A stretch of DNA of 64,000 nt. Source: Paraphaeosphaeria minitans (taxonomy: Eukaryota > Ascomycota > Dothideomycetes > Pleosporales > Didymosphaeriaceae). Every line of letters starts with the position of its first letter. Position 1 is the first letter of the stretch. The notes beneath the pieces were generated by a model that was given only the letters and a program-made list of their open reading frames with translations, did no database searches and had not been told where the DNA came from. The position numbers were made by a program, and so were the translations under genes. Positions 24,186 through 35,389 of the stretch are shown piece after piece. The DNA is taken from positions 868,001-932,000 of the forward strand of contig WJXW01000008.1 in the NCBI GenBank assembly GCA_015832175.1, given 5' to 3'.

Positions 24186-26545
24186 GATTACCGTCACTAT
24201 ATTATCAACAAATCTGAAGCCTTGAAGGATTGAAACTTGTGACCTCCGATGCGACTTGCATCCGCAACCAACCTTCCAGCCCCCACTGTTAAAGACTTGG
24301 CCTGCGTGATCTGGCAACGTGACCACGAAATCCTTGCACTATACACGTGCCGCAACGGAGGCAGAAAAGGTTTGTTGCTAACGTGAAAAGTTAACCATTT
24401 GCGACATACAATTACCTAGCGGAAAACTTGCGTTTGCCCTTAAAAAGCTTTTCATCAGATTGCATCTCGCCAGCTTACAGTCGAGCGAAGTTGAAGGTCG
24501 GAACTGCTCGCGTTCACAGGGCGCGTAGATGGCTTTTGAGTTACTAAGGGCTGACACGCACCGACTCAGGGGCCTCTGCTCATCTTATGTACGTACGTCT
24601 ACCTCAACTTCCTCTGGCCAACTGGCAATGGACTTGCACTTATTGCCGCAGTCATCCTTTCGAAGGCGACCAGCTATGGTTCGGTATATAATTCTCTTAC
24701 TTCTTCTCGAAATAGAATTTATCATTCTAATGTCGGCAGTCTCTGAATCAACCGAGCATTGCAAAGGACCGTGGATGATGTTTGTCGATCGCGAACACTG
24801 TCCCAAGGAGTACTGTCCGTGGTGCAAATCTGCTCCTTTGGTATATCCATTCCATATCCATTGCCTTGGCACGATCCACCAATTTCTCCAGGGCCACTAG
24901 ATACTCGATTTGCAGTGTAGTAATCTTCCAGCATATCTCCTACTTAACAGGACTAGATCAGATACCAATGTGGCCGTCACTTATCTTGCTTTAGAAAACT
25001 TAAGTGGCATATCCGTCGCGCACTGCTATAGGAAAATTGAGGTTATCCACGTGCACAGAAAGAACCACAAAAGCTCGCATGTTTATTGACAGGTACACAG
25101 CTACGTCACATAGATGTATTGCCCTATTAATAGTCAAGAGGCTCTTGTAGGTTTATAGTTGCTATGCCACTCTAGCTCGGGGACTGGATTAGTCGTAAGT
25201 ATTCTTACACCCAAAGCTCTAATAGTTTTTTATATTAAAACCGCATCTAAAGTTGTATAGTTGTGTCCTTACATCGATCAATGCAGTCTAAGAACCGTCC
25301 TTACTCCTGCATCAGCCGCAACAAAGACAATCTATCATTCCTCCTGCATGCAGGGTGTTTGGGTCTATGCTACCAATCGCTCAGCAGTGCGTCGCTCCTT
25401 CCTGGCTTGCACGGTGCGGTATTCCAGAGTTTCCGTCCCTCCTCCAAGGGCATTGTAACTACCAGTGGTCCTTTTCCGCAGCGTCGTTGGACAATGTTCA
25501 AGCAGTTCGAGTGAGCCGGAAGGGAGGAATAGCACTGAGATATGAGGGCTTCCGTCAATGCCTTGGCGACTTTAGACCTTGTGAGGCGCTAGATTAGTGC
25601 GAGAATCCTGAATGTTTTTCAGACTCGCGAATAACTGAGACGCATCATGTGATTCGGTTCTTCAGAAAGGGAGATCAGTGTGCAGAATCAGGTCTTTATC
25701 CGTTGACTGGAAGACAGATCGTATTCTGGTCACGCCAAGATAGCTTGATTATTGAAGTCAAGAGTAGTATCTAGTTGAGAATTCTCGAGCTTGGAAAGGC
25801 CTGTGTCACTTCAGAGAGCCCAGTGGGGACTGTAAATGTGTTGTCTTCCCAGCCATGGTTCGTCAGCTTCAAGAAATGTCCATCCCGCGGCCGAAACTCC
25901 CACCTGTAGCGTGGTCAATAGCTGATTTCTCATGGTATTACATGACGCTGACGTACCCATTCCGGTTGACATAATGGACGTAGGATAATTGTGCTGTGGT
26001 CAAGATCGAAGGCGGATACAGATGCGCTACGTCGGGACGTATCGAATTTCGGCTGAACCTAAGAGGGGTAAGGATCGATCTCATCCTATTGCAGTGTAGT
26101 TCACTTACCCCATGTGTTCCCGCAGACCTCGAAAGCACGAGTCAATCAGCGACCCCTCAGCAAAATCACTAATATCATAATAATCATTAGTGTTCGGGGC
26201 GCCCTCGCCAGTAATTTGCACCTGGTTCATACTTGAACACCCTGTAGAAAGAGCCGATGACAGAGAAACCAAACATAGCACCCATTGGTATGTGCCTAAG
26301 ATATCTTCATGCAGAGCTCCATGGGTAGTTCACCGTAGAGAACACAGTTTCCAAGTCACAAAATTACGACTTATGATTCTGCGTATCACGTACCAGTGTA
26401 GAATTTTGTAAAAAGTAGATGCGACGCTCGGGAAGACCAGCAATAACCAATTTTTTTTTCTTTTCGCAAGCAGGAGTCGTGCTTCTAATTGTTAGAGGCT
26501 GTTGTCCTGTCCCGGCCTCTGGACAATGCTCATCGTCAGTCCTGA
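24186..26545. other. Gene-poor 2.4-kb interval
   Basis: No supported gene. A plus frame at 24529-24900 (123 codons) contains one possible TM helix (YIILLLLLEIEFIILMSAV) and scattered Cys, but has no domain or splice support. The rest reads as decayed DNA. Confidence 0.35.
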
Positions 26546-28483
26546 CTACGCGTATACGTTGACATCGATTCGTGAACAGTCAGGTGTGAACCACCACACA
26601 ACTTCTGCATTATCGTCGATCTTGCTCCAACCTTCTCCCATTTCCCTACCCGGAATGATTCGTACGTAAGGACCCTTTTCTGTTTCCCCAGTAAAGAAAG
26701 AAATCTGTCCAATAAACTCAAAATCATCGACCTCACAGTCAGGCCTCCATTGTCCCAGTACCTCTTGGCAATTCGCATACACAAGCATCATTCCAACAGC
26801 AGGTTTATGCGGTTTTCTGTTATCCACACATAGCCGTAGACGACAAACTCCAACGAGCGATCCAGAAGACTTAAACCACTGTGGTATCCAGGAATTAGGT
26901 CGAGTGTGCGTAATCTGGAAAGGTGGATCGGGTAGCGCACAATCGCCTGGCGACGTACCGGCGATGGATAATCGCGCGAGCGTTACACCAACTTTCGTCT
27001 GTGCCGAAGAGAAAATCCCGTTATTGTTGTAGCAAAAACCGGTAACCCGATGACCGCTTAGGATGATGAGGGGCTGATAACGATATTGATCTTGGTGTTC
27101 CCTAGGTATATAAGGCCCAAAGGTGCAGTTCCGTTTCAGAGAGGTGCTCAACTGTTCTCTAATAAGACTGATGTCACTAGGAGCATGAATTCTCTTACCA
27201 CAAGGACAGGATGATGAGGTATCAGTACGTTGTTGTTCAATTCTCGCTTCAACTCTCGCATCCAGGCGCCTGTGATGAGTTCGTCTTTACCAAGAGGAAA
27301 ATAGATCCACACAGTACGCTCAGAAGATCCACAACTCGGTCCCTCGTCGATCCTGAATTTATCATTGTGTGCATTGATGGCGATGCTCACAATACCGTCA
27401 AGAGCGCACAGAACAGCAACTCCCTGCGCATCATCGCTCAATCTGGTATATTTCATAAAGCTAGGTGGAGGTGAATTGGGCTTGGCAGTGTACCAGGTAG
27501 ATACCCGAGGCGTAAGCTGATCGTCCCAGTAAGGACTCCATGTTTCATCAACGCTTGCCATCTCAAGATCTGTGATAATGTGCTGTGCTAGTCAGAAAGA
27601 TCAAACGAGCTGGAAAGAACTCATACCTTGTGGTGGACACGCAGATGTAGATGATCTGACCTAGTCTGTATACGCTTATACCAATAGCCCCTTTTTGATA
27701 GTCGAAATTCACCCTGAAAATTGACATCTATGAGTCCCACTTCGTTCCGTATAAGGGCGATAGATAGACCCTTTGGGCAGCCTCTGCTCGTCTTTTCCTC
27801 GATGCTGAGGCCCGACACGTATGCGCTGCCCAAGAATTTGAGGCGTGCGACAATAACTTCCCCCCCTGTGTATAGTAAGGAGTCCATGACATTGCCCTTT
27901 CCTCTCTTCATAAACTCCAATAACGAATGACCTTCCTCAGAAATTATCAGTGGTTTCTGTAAAGCGCATGGCCACGACAGCTCCGCAATATGCGACAGAA
28001 GCTCCGCCGGGAGTTTTCTGATCATTAAGCGGAGGAAATCCACAATGTTGTTCTGTGCGCCGTGACTACTCGATCGGGATAGGAGACGCTCTAAGCCCGA
28101 ATGATTGAAATATTCTTTGTAGGTGTGTTTCTCTATGCCGTTGTGTTGTTCAAGAAAGTCTGGGAAACATGGCCACAACTCTAGCAAGTCTCGAAGTCGT
28201 ACTGTTGAGCTCGGGGCAAATTGTCGGAAGTATTGGTAGCAGCCGCGATGAATGCAATGGGAAGAGGGGCCTTGACCAGATGCGCACAGTAAGCAATGGA
28301 CCTTTTGACAGAATACGTCCTTGTGCGGACGAAAAAGAGGCTGCTGGGTGTTATCGGAGGCTACGGATAGTCAACTTTGGAAACCAAAAATAGAGACGCG
28401 TACATACTGGTGGCAACAATTTCCCCTACATTGACAGCCAAATGACATAGCAAACATGCGCGTTGGCCTTTGCCGTGGTACAT
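26546..28483 (-). CDS. F-box-like protein with Cys/His-rich N-terminus
   Basis: Exons 28483-28408, 28360-27627, 27561-27199 and 27151-26546 give 592 residues; all three introns keep frame. The N-terminus has paired cysteines (RACLLCH; VFCQKVHCLLCASG; SHCIHRGCYQYF) typical of a zinc-binding segment found in a Dothideomycete F-box-like family. An F-box-like helix pair follows (MIRKLPAELLSHIAELSWP). Downstream are beta-rich stretches (GSAYVSGLSIEE, FGPYIPREHQDQYRY, GPYVRIIPGREMGEGW) as in the same fungal family. F-box proteins recruit substrates to SCF ubiquitin ligases; that role is inferred and no substrate is known. Confidence 0.6.
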
Positions 28484-29460
28484 TGCGCATTTGACAGAAC
28501 GATCCCAAGGCGCAGCTGTCGAGGTTGCCTGCTTCAATCTTTGATTACATAATTATCCGCCTCGCTAACTAGGTAGTTAATTGATTGGGTAAGGTCATCG
28601 ATCATGTCGTCATGGGAGTAAACAACCCAACAACGGGAACCCCCTTAAATAGAAATCAATCTTGCGACTGAGGATCCGCAGCCATCCGATGATCAATCCC
28701 AATATTCGAGTACGCTACACGCCTCAGCACTCACCTTCGAGATTCACTGGGCTGCATCGCACCAGCTTCAATAAGGACGGTAGCGAGGCCTTAAACCTAT
28801 ATCGACAAAGACGCGGAGAATGCGCGACACGGAAACGACAAAGACGCAACACATCACGACGTTAGCATATACACGATACGACCGGAATAGGTAGTAGAAT
28901 CGGTACATACTGCTGCGCCTGTGCACGCAGCAGGCACGCACTGCGTACCTCGATTTTCTACGATGTCAGAAATGAATGCAGCAGAGCTATACAGAGTCAA
29001 TGTAGCACCATCGATCGCATAAACATTCACGAATTGGAACGAAGTTAATGTGGCGTCACGTCCCGATCTGCACATGCAAGCCCGTTATACGGTCGATTAC
29101 CAAAGCGGAATGACGAATTCTCGAGGCGATCGCACAACAATCCGGGTTCCAGGATAGAGGGCGGCTAATTGCTGTGAGCAGAGAAAGAATTAAATTCCAA
29201 TATTCTTAGATGATACAGCTGCTGCGAATGGAGCAGGAGCTCAGCGCTTTCAATATTGACTGTAAACTACTGAAGTGGCCGCAATGTTGTATGTTGGTCC
29301 GTCCCGGTCACTTCTTCGGAGCCCATTCAAGAACGCCATTTTTGTATCGATAGTAATTTCTATGCGGCACTGACCAGGTCCATGCTGTGGTTTGTGGTGC
29401 TTGGCTTGCCGTCCTGTGGTCCAATTAGCTTATGAATGCAACCAAACTGGGAGACTACAC
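28484..29460. other. Intergenic, nothing recognised
   Basis: 977 bp between two minus-strand genes; only short frames on both strands. Confidence 0.4.
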
Positions 29461-30018
29461 TTACTGTGACGTTATCGTCGCGGCGGTGGCATAACTGGAA
29501 GGTGGAAATTGCTTCATGTGAAGCAAGGCACTACGCAATGTCGAAGCGGCTGCAGAGTCTGCATCGATATAGGCCGCTCGAGTTCCTGAAGGAGAGGAGT
29601 TCCCGAGGCCCAGGAACGTACGGTCTGCCGAGTACTTCCAAACTCGCGCTTCGGTACCTATCGTCGTCACAGCATAGATGTGGCTAAGATGTGGCTGGCT
29701 GCTCAAGAAGGTGCCGCACGCTTCGAAAGCTTGCCCTTCAACAGCTTGCATTTCTGCCTGCGCCTGGCTCGTTCTTTTTGCCTCGAAGAAGAACAGGACC
29801 ATAAGCCTGTTTGTTTGGTTTTCCACGTATGTGAGCTTTCCATCCACACGTCGTAGTGGGTCCGAATGTGAAGCTGGCTTTTGTGTATCGAAGAGGAAGT
29901 GTTCCTCCGGAAAGTATACCTTGAATACATAGGCCCAGAAAGTCACAGCCGAGTGTTCGTTCTGTGGGTTTACGCCTTGGTAGAACGCTCGAAGGAAAGT
30001 ATTGGTGATCAGAGACAT
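29461..30018 (-). CDS. PD-(D/E)XK nuclease-like protein
   Basis: Frame of 185 residues from the Met before LITNTFLRAFYQG. The segment RRVDGKLTYVENQTN then LMVLFFFEAKRTSQ places an Asp and an E-x-K on adjacent strands, the arrangement of the PD-(D/E)XK nuclease fold. It is followed by AVTTIGTEARVWKYS, a strand pattern seen in fungal proteins of this type. A GTAAGT overlaps the stop and another lies upstream of the start, so extra exons at both ends are possible. Whether it cleaves DNA is not shown. Short for a full-length member. Confidence 0.45.
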   Translation of the reverse strand: MSLITNTFLRAFYQGVNPQNEHSAVTFWAYVFKVYFPEEHFLFDTQKPASHSDPLRRVDGKLTYVENQTNRLMVLFFFEAKRTSQAQAEMQAVEGQAFEACGTFLSSQPHLSHIYAVTTIGTEARVWKYSADRTFLGLGNSSPSGTRAAYIDADSAAASTLRSALLHMKQFPPSSYATAATITSQ

Positions 30019-31050
30019 TGTAGGCAATTCACCGTGGTACGTCAGCGGGGACATGCAGAAATTTGTTGCGAAACTTACCACTGTAGATTGTGTTCAAAGA
30101 ATTCGAAGTGACCTTACGGTTTCCAGGGACGCGGAGCAGACTAGGGCTTTTGTACACAACATCCGTTATGTTTAGCCGTAAGTGTGCATCTAGTAGGAAC
30201 ACTGAGTAGCCTCATTCACCCGCGGACCATTCCCTGTAGGTGCGCGTGGTGGCTTATCCACGGATAGATTGTGTGGCTTTCCCCGACTGATCGATGACCT
30301 CGCAGTACCAGATCCTTAACCCAAAATGCGTCCTCGTATAGAAAATCGCAATGCATTCTCAGTTCACCTCACTACACCAACTTCTACGCGATCCACACTC
30401 GTATGCTCACAGGCGTTGGTAGAACAGGATGTCTGACAGGGGTTGGCACTCGAAGCCCTCGCGGCAACACTCGAAGTACTATTGGGCCGGACTGGAACTA
30501 GAAGCCTAGTCTTGCCTTCAATGCATCTGTCACTTATCCATGGAATCCAGCTTCCCATGCTCTTGACAGCCGAGATCATGACTGTTCGTCCGAATCATTG
30601 CTGCCTAACCTTGGGAACCTTGGGGCGAGGCTAAAGAAGCTTGGACCACATCAGACAGATCAAAGCTACGGCCACGTCCGACACATCAAAGCACCCCGCA
30701 CAGCATGCTATAGTGTAACGGCGCTTCAGTGCGTGTCGATTTGATGCTAGTCAAATTGACAAAAGGCACATAAAGTTGTGATTGACGGTAGTGTGGCAGG
30801 GATATTGTAGAATCGTGGTAGATAGCCCCTGGGCTGATGATTGGAGGTGTACATCACTGCAACGCATGCAAACAAGCAAGCGATGCCATGCAAGGTCAGT
30901 GGGCCGTTGGCGCTTCCATTCTGCTGCATACCTACATGCGCGACTACCGATAGTGTCCGATCCTCGCATTCAGGAACCACCAAAGGTTATTAGTGAGTCC
31001 GTGTGTCGGAACGCATAGCGAACCTTGATCCTCGCGTGTCATAGGGAACT
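30019..31050. other. Intergenic, nothing recognised
   Basis: About 1 kb with only short overlapping frames; leads into the minisatellite. Confidence 0.4.
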
Positions 31051-31280
31051 GGTGCGGTGCAGGAGAGCGGTGCGGTGCAGGAGAACGGTGCGGTGCAGGA
31101 GAGCGGTGCGGTGCAGGAGAGCGGTGCGGTGCAGGAGAGCGGTGCGGTGCAGGAGAGCGGTGCGGTGCAGGAGAGCGGTGCGGTGCAGGGAACTGGGGCG
31201 GTGTAGAAGAGTGGTGCGGGAAAGAGGTGCGGGAAAGTGAAAGTGGTGCGGGAAAGTGGTGCAGGAACGTGGTGCAGTGC
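31051..31280. repeat. 18-bp GC-rich minisatellite
   Basis: Seven to eight near-perfect tandem copies of GGTGCGGTGCAGGAGAGC from 31051 to about 31194, then diverged units to about 31280. Because 18 is a multiple of three, frames stay open on both strands; these are not taken as genes. Confidence 0.9.
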
Positions 31281-31357
31281 AAATCAATACAGCAAATAAA
31301 ATCCATTTTTGCCGCACCGATCTCCCCAATCTAATGACCGACGACAGTCATTAGCCT

Positions 31358-31447
31358 TCACTGTTGTGTGCCTGTGCCATGGCAGGCACCACAATCGTAG
31401 TCGCCCTGCTTTCCAGTGCCATCGCAAATAGGACAGTTATCCGGCAT
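31358..31447 (-). CDS. Micro-ORF with two CxxCxGxG motifs
   Basis: ATG-to-TGA frame of 29 residues containing CPICDGTG and CGACHGTG spaced by nine residues. This is the zinc-ligand repeat of the DnaJ/HSP40 cysteine-rich domain, which normally has four repeats; here there are two, enough for one zinc site. It could be a stand-alone micro-protein or the last exon of a gene with undetected 5' exons. The repeated motif makes chance occurrence unlikely. Confidence 0.4.
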   Translation of the reverse strand: MPDNCPICDGTGKQGDYDCGACHGTGTQQ

Positions 31448-31748
31448 TTGCGCCCAAAAGAGGAGCTGTGACCAGTCAGTGTGAACTCGCTGGACAGTGT
31501 GTTTTGTGCACAAAAACCTTCACGAGTAAAGTAGCTTGGTAGCGTAACAGGCAGTCTGAGATTGTAGACGTGATGGTGATGACGGATGCATTGATTTGGA
31601 AGAAAACACTGAGCATAATTAGGGGATCCCGTGATTTTTATGACGTGGCGACGTCAGGTGGACGGACACGAAGTGGGGCAGCTGACTGTTCCTCGCACGG
31701 TTCGATCCTGTGGTTCAGCGGTCTGCACCAGTCGACGACAACCTAACA
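31448..31748. other. Intergenic, probable promoter of downstream gene
   Basis: No gene seen. Contains ACGTGGCGACGTCA near 31643-31656, which holds a CRE-like GACGTCA core; significance is unproven. Confidence 0.25.
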
Positions 31749-32996
31749 ATGTCGTTCATGCAGAACCCTCCTTCGCGCTGCCAGAACTGCCATGATTTCG
31801 GCATCAATGCCGAGAAATTGCGCAAGCTAGTAGGAGCCTTCACTGCGTTACAAAATGTCCTCAAAAACATACAGCCCATGGTCAACAATATTCAGCCGCT
31901 CATTAACGAGATCCAGCCTATTGTCGATCAGACCTGGTCGCCATTAATAGACCAGGACCATCTTTTCACGGGTAGCGGCGGTGAACAAAGCGACATTGAG
32001 CATAGTGACGATTCGGCATTTGGAGCAAACGAAAGCGAGCCTCTGCACTGTCCTCATGATAAGTGCAAATCAGAATCCAAAACACAAACTTACACCAATA
32101 TTAGCAGTCTAACTCGTCATTTTACCACCCGTAAGTCACACTGACCCCCTGCTCGACATAGCCGGATATCCTCTGCTAATACAGCTACATTCACAGATGT
32201 GACGTGCAAAGAGACTTGCATGCTCTGCGGCAAAAAAATAGCTACAGTGAAAAAATATCTGAGGCATTTCAATTCTTGTAAGCGCGAAAGTAACAACGGC
32301 AATTTGGAAGAAGCAAAGCGCAAAAAGGCGGAACTTAGCAGTATGGTGAGATCGAAGATGAGACAAATGCTCCCCGAGCGTACCAAACCAATCAAGGGTG
32401 GCGTTCTCGTGGGAGAAAATAGCGGAAAAAGGAATGCCAGCGATGCAGGATTGACGCCTCAAGGAAGGCAAATCAACTCAAGGGGGATGGCATCACCTAA
32501 TTCAGATGCATGCTACAACAAGGCTGTTGCGGCGGGTATTAATGGCCCACATTCATGAACGTACCTCCGCTAAAGACATCTAGAAGAATCCACAGCATCC
32601 CATCTCAGTAGGCTCTCACCGTGGAACTCATACGTGGACCACACCGCATTTGTGGAACCTCAGTTACCAGAGATTACAGCGAACTTCGACCAATATCCTT
32701 CTCGAGCAGGAGTGCTGGGAACATCCACAGTAGATTGGAGTAACTATCATGGCAGAGACTCTACAGATGAGCAAATCTTCCAGCAATTTCCTCCTCGAGC
32801 CGGAGTGTTGGGAACCTCCACGGTAGACTGGAGCAGTAATTGGAGCAATGAGTTAAGAGATCGGAATCTGACGAACATCAACGGGCACATAAACAGGCAA
32901 ATTGCTTCGCTCATCGACCCTGGTATTTTCACGGAAGCTGCTGCGATCGACAATGAGATCATTGATCAGACCTCTATGGAGCCATCGCGCCACTGA
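31749..32996 (+). CDS. C2H2-like zinc-finger protein with duplicated motif
   Basis: Model of three exons (31749-32130, 32197-32535, 32596-32996), 373 residues. The first intron has GTAAGT and ACAG; the second uses a weaker GTATTA donor. Without it, exon 2 ends at 32558 and the product has 247 residues. Finger-like Cys/His pairs are CPHDKC ... SLTRHF and CMLCGKKIATVKKYLRHF. An N-terminal CQNCHDFG and a helical segment with three IQP repeats precede them. The third exon carries a 13-residue motif, RAGVLGTSTVDWS, twice about 36 residues apart. Probably nucleic-acid binding; no named family recognised. Confidence 0.5.
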
Positions 32997-33010
32997 GACT
33001 GCTACTCCGT

Positions 33011-33790
33011 TTATCTCCTGGCAACGAATTCAACGTTCATACCGATCTTATCGCTTTCCATCTCGTTAACCTTTTTCATGATGCCCGCCTTATTGGGGTA
33101 TTCCATTTTCCGCCAATATTTGACTTCTTCCTCTACCGCAAAGGCGACCATGATCGTATTTCCTTCAATTATTTGAAACGCAAGTCTAGCGTCAATGATT
33201 GCGCTACCAAATGTTAGAAACTGTTCTCATCAGGTTCGCGTGAGGTGACTCGCCAACCGCCGTCCTTCATTGTGACCTCACACGGTTCTATGCCCTTTCC
33301 ATGTAGCCTCTCAGGAGGAACCTGTAATAACCCAATCTTGCCATTCTGAGCCCTCAAAGCATGCAAATGCGAGCGTTTGTAGAAGACGATAGTGGATCCC
33401 GGTGGGAATAGTTGGACGACAAGGCCCTTGACTTTGTCTATCTCCTTATTCGATCCGTCGGTTGTCTCGTCTGACTCGTTCGAAAGGATAGAGAAAACGG
33501 TGTCGTGTTTCGGGCCGAAGAGTTTGAACATACCAAGACTTGAACGCTCAAACAGGGATTCTACTGCGTCTCGAATGCGCTTTGCACGTTAGATAAGAAG
33601 TATACATGAAGCTGTTCGCGTCGCTCACCTTATCTTCGAGGGTACTCGTTCGACAAAAGTCGAGTCCCTCTTCTGTCTGGAAGGGAAACTTCTTCTGGCT
33701 GAACTCATCGACTCTCCTGCCAACGTCTGGATCTTCGAAAATGATAACTCCTTCCTCCAACAGTGTCTTTTTCTGGTCTGCTAAAGCCAT
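33011..33790 (-). pseudogene. Orphan gene with probable one-base frameshift
   Basis: Exons 33790-33629 and 33579-33214 (49-bp intron, phase 0) encode 175 residues to a stop at 33214. Immediately beyond, another frame stays open for about 66 codons to 33011 with typical coding composition (GSAIIDARLAFQIIEGNT, EEEVKYWRKMEYPNKAG). No GT-AG pair of workable size joins the two frames, so a single-base indel near 33216 is the simplest explanation. The product would be a soluble alpha/beta protein of unknown family. Type is given as pseudogene because of the break; a sequencing error would make it intact. Confidence 0.45.
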
Positions 33791-34918
33791 GTTGACGTAC
33801 TGTAGCCTATGTGGTGAACTTTGTCTCGCGGCGGGGCGCGGAGCCAAGGCCGAAACCCCGCCACCATCGGAAGTTGCCGGCTGTCACGCGCCTTATATGA
33901 TCCAATTAGAGCTTCAGCTCACGTCGTAACCGAACGAAACAAATACGGCTTTTGATTGGCTGATGAATAGCTGCAAGCGAAAGCAGTTAGGGTACTACCT
34001 GGATCGTTTTGCTTACGGTGCGAACCACCTTAGAACCACTTTGAACCACTTCGAACCACGCTTTGAGCCACTTTGAACCACGCCTTGAACCACGCCCACG
34101 CCCACGAGCCGCACACGCGCCGACACCCGTCTTTGAAACGTAGACAAGCTCATAGAGCGTATTATTCTTGTGTATAGATTGTGCCTGCGGCGGCTCAATG
34201 AGACCTTTGAATCATTTCAAAGATGAAGAAGAAACAGTGCGTCGATATCATTAGCTGGCATACATGCAGGTCCAGCTAACTTGCACTTGGCTCGGACCGT
34301 CCGCGCTATCGGGGTCAGGGATACAGCCATGCATCAACACGATGCGGGTTACATCCTACAAGCCTTAAACGACAATGCATTCCTGGATGTAGGTGCTGCG
34401 TCTGACTGCGTACACACCGACAGAAGAGGGATTGATGCTCGGACGAGCAACGCCGTAAGCACGCATGCTCCGTGGGAATGCAGATATAAGAGCTTAAAAT
34501 CTCCGTTTCTTGTCGATGCCACAGCTTGTCATCTACAGCTGTATTGCATCCTCGTCAAATTGGCTATTCAAGTTCTCTCGCCTTCGGACAGTATCCAGAT
34601 CGCTGACACTCTACCACTTCCGCATACATCAAGTCTAAGCACAGAAAAGTACAAGCAACAAGGTAAGAGCAGATACAACTATCCTCTTGATCGTAGCTAT
34701 AAAGGCTGACAATCTCTGTTCATATTCAAGGCATTACCATTCTATCTTGTTTTTTCTCGTCCTGCAAACACCTGTCTCTTGCTGTTAGCAATCTGGACGC
34801 GTCACGTTCAGTCATATAAGCACAAGCGACAAGGTAAGGGCAGCATTATCTTTCCTTTAACTCTATGCTTATGGTTATACAGTTGTTCTTGTGTACTTCA
34901 CTCCCATACGCGATCAGA
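33791..34918. other. Intergenic with minisatellite and repeated exon-like leader
   Basis: No supported gene. Contains the decayed GAACCAC tandem array and two similar segments near 34650 and 34819, each ending ACAAG|GTAAG, which look like alternative untranslated first exons for the small gene at 34919. Confidence 0.4.
34021..34093. repeat. Degenerate GAACCAC(CTTT) tandem repeat
   Basis: Six or more imperfect copies of an 11-13-bp unit, GAACCACTTT and variants, merging into CCACGCCCACG. Confidence 0.75.
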
Positions 34919-35167
34919 ATGTCTTCCAGCTCATCGAACTCCACCACAAACGAGTCCAGCTCAACGAATGGCCAGACTGGTACTAAAGCGAGCAATGAAG
35001 GATCTCGGACCCATAACGACCTAAGCAACGCTTCACGGGATGTTCCAGGAAGGGATCGGGGCAAAGTCTATGTAAATGAATTGGAAACGGTTCCAGCTGG
35101 GTCTCGTAGAGGCAACACCAATCCATTGTACACTGGTTCTGAGAACGGCCACAACGACTCGAAGTAG
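34919..35167 (+). CDS. Small hydrophilic protein, 82 residues
   Basis: ATG frame rich in Ser, Thr, Asn, Glu and Lys, with no hydrophobic core: an N-terminal SSSSSNSTTNESSS run, then SRDVPGRDRGKVYVNELE and NPLYTGSENGH. The composition suggests a disordered protein. Two upstream GTAAG sites preceded by similar sequences suggest a spliced 5' leader, and TTATACAG lies 39 bp before the ATG as a possible acceptor. No family recognised. Confidence 0.35.
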   Translation: MSSSSSNSTTNESSSTNGQTGTKASNEGSRTHNDLSNASRDVPGRDRGKVYVNELETVPAGSRRGNTNPLYTGSENGHNDSK

Positions 35168-35389
35168 CGTTACTGGCGATTCGATTGGACAATATGTCGC
35201 TCCTTGTTGCTCGAAAACACGATAGCCTCCTGTCAAATATCAGCTAAATGTTGAAGCCCTGCAAATATCACAAACGAGAGATCGAAATGCAGGAATAGAG
35301 CCTTTACACAGAGCTCACGTGCCATGCCTTCTCCCGTCGGATGAAGGAAGAAAACTTTTCCGGACAGTTGCCTGCCACGTAGTGAGTTA

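Noticed and set aside
31051..31200. CRISPR-like array
   Set aside because: Units are contiguous without spacers and the genome is eukaryotic.
30944..31329. Pro/His/Ser-rich and Arg-rich frames on both strands
   Set aside because: Products of the 18-bp minisatellite; period divisible by three keeps frames open artificially.
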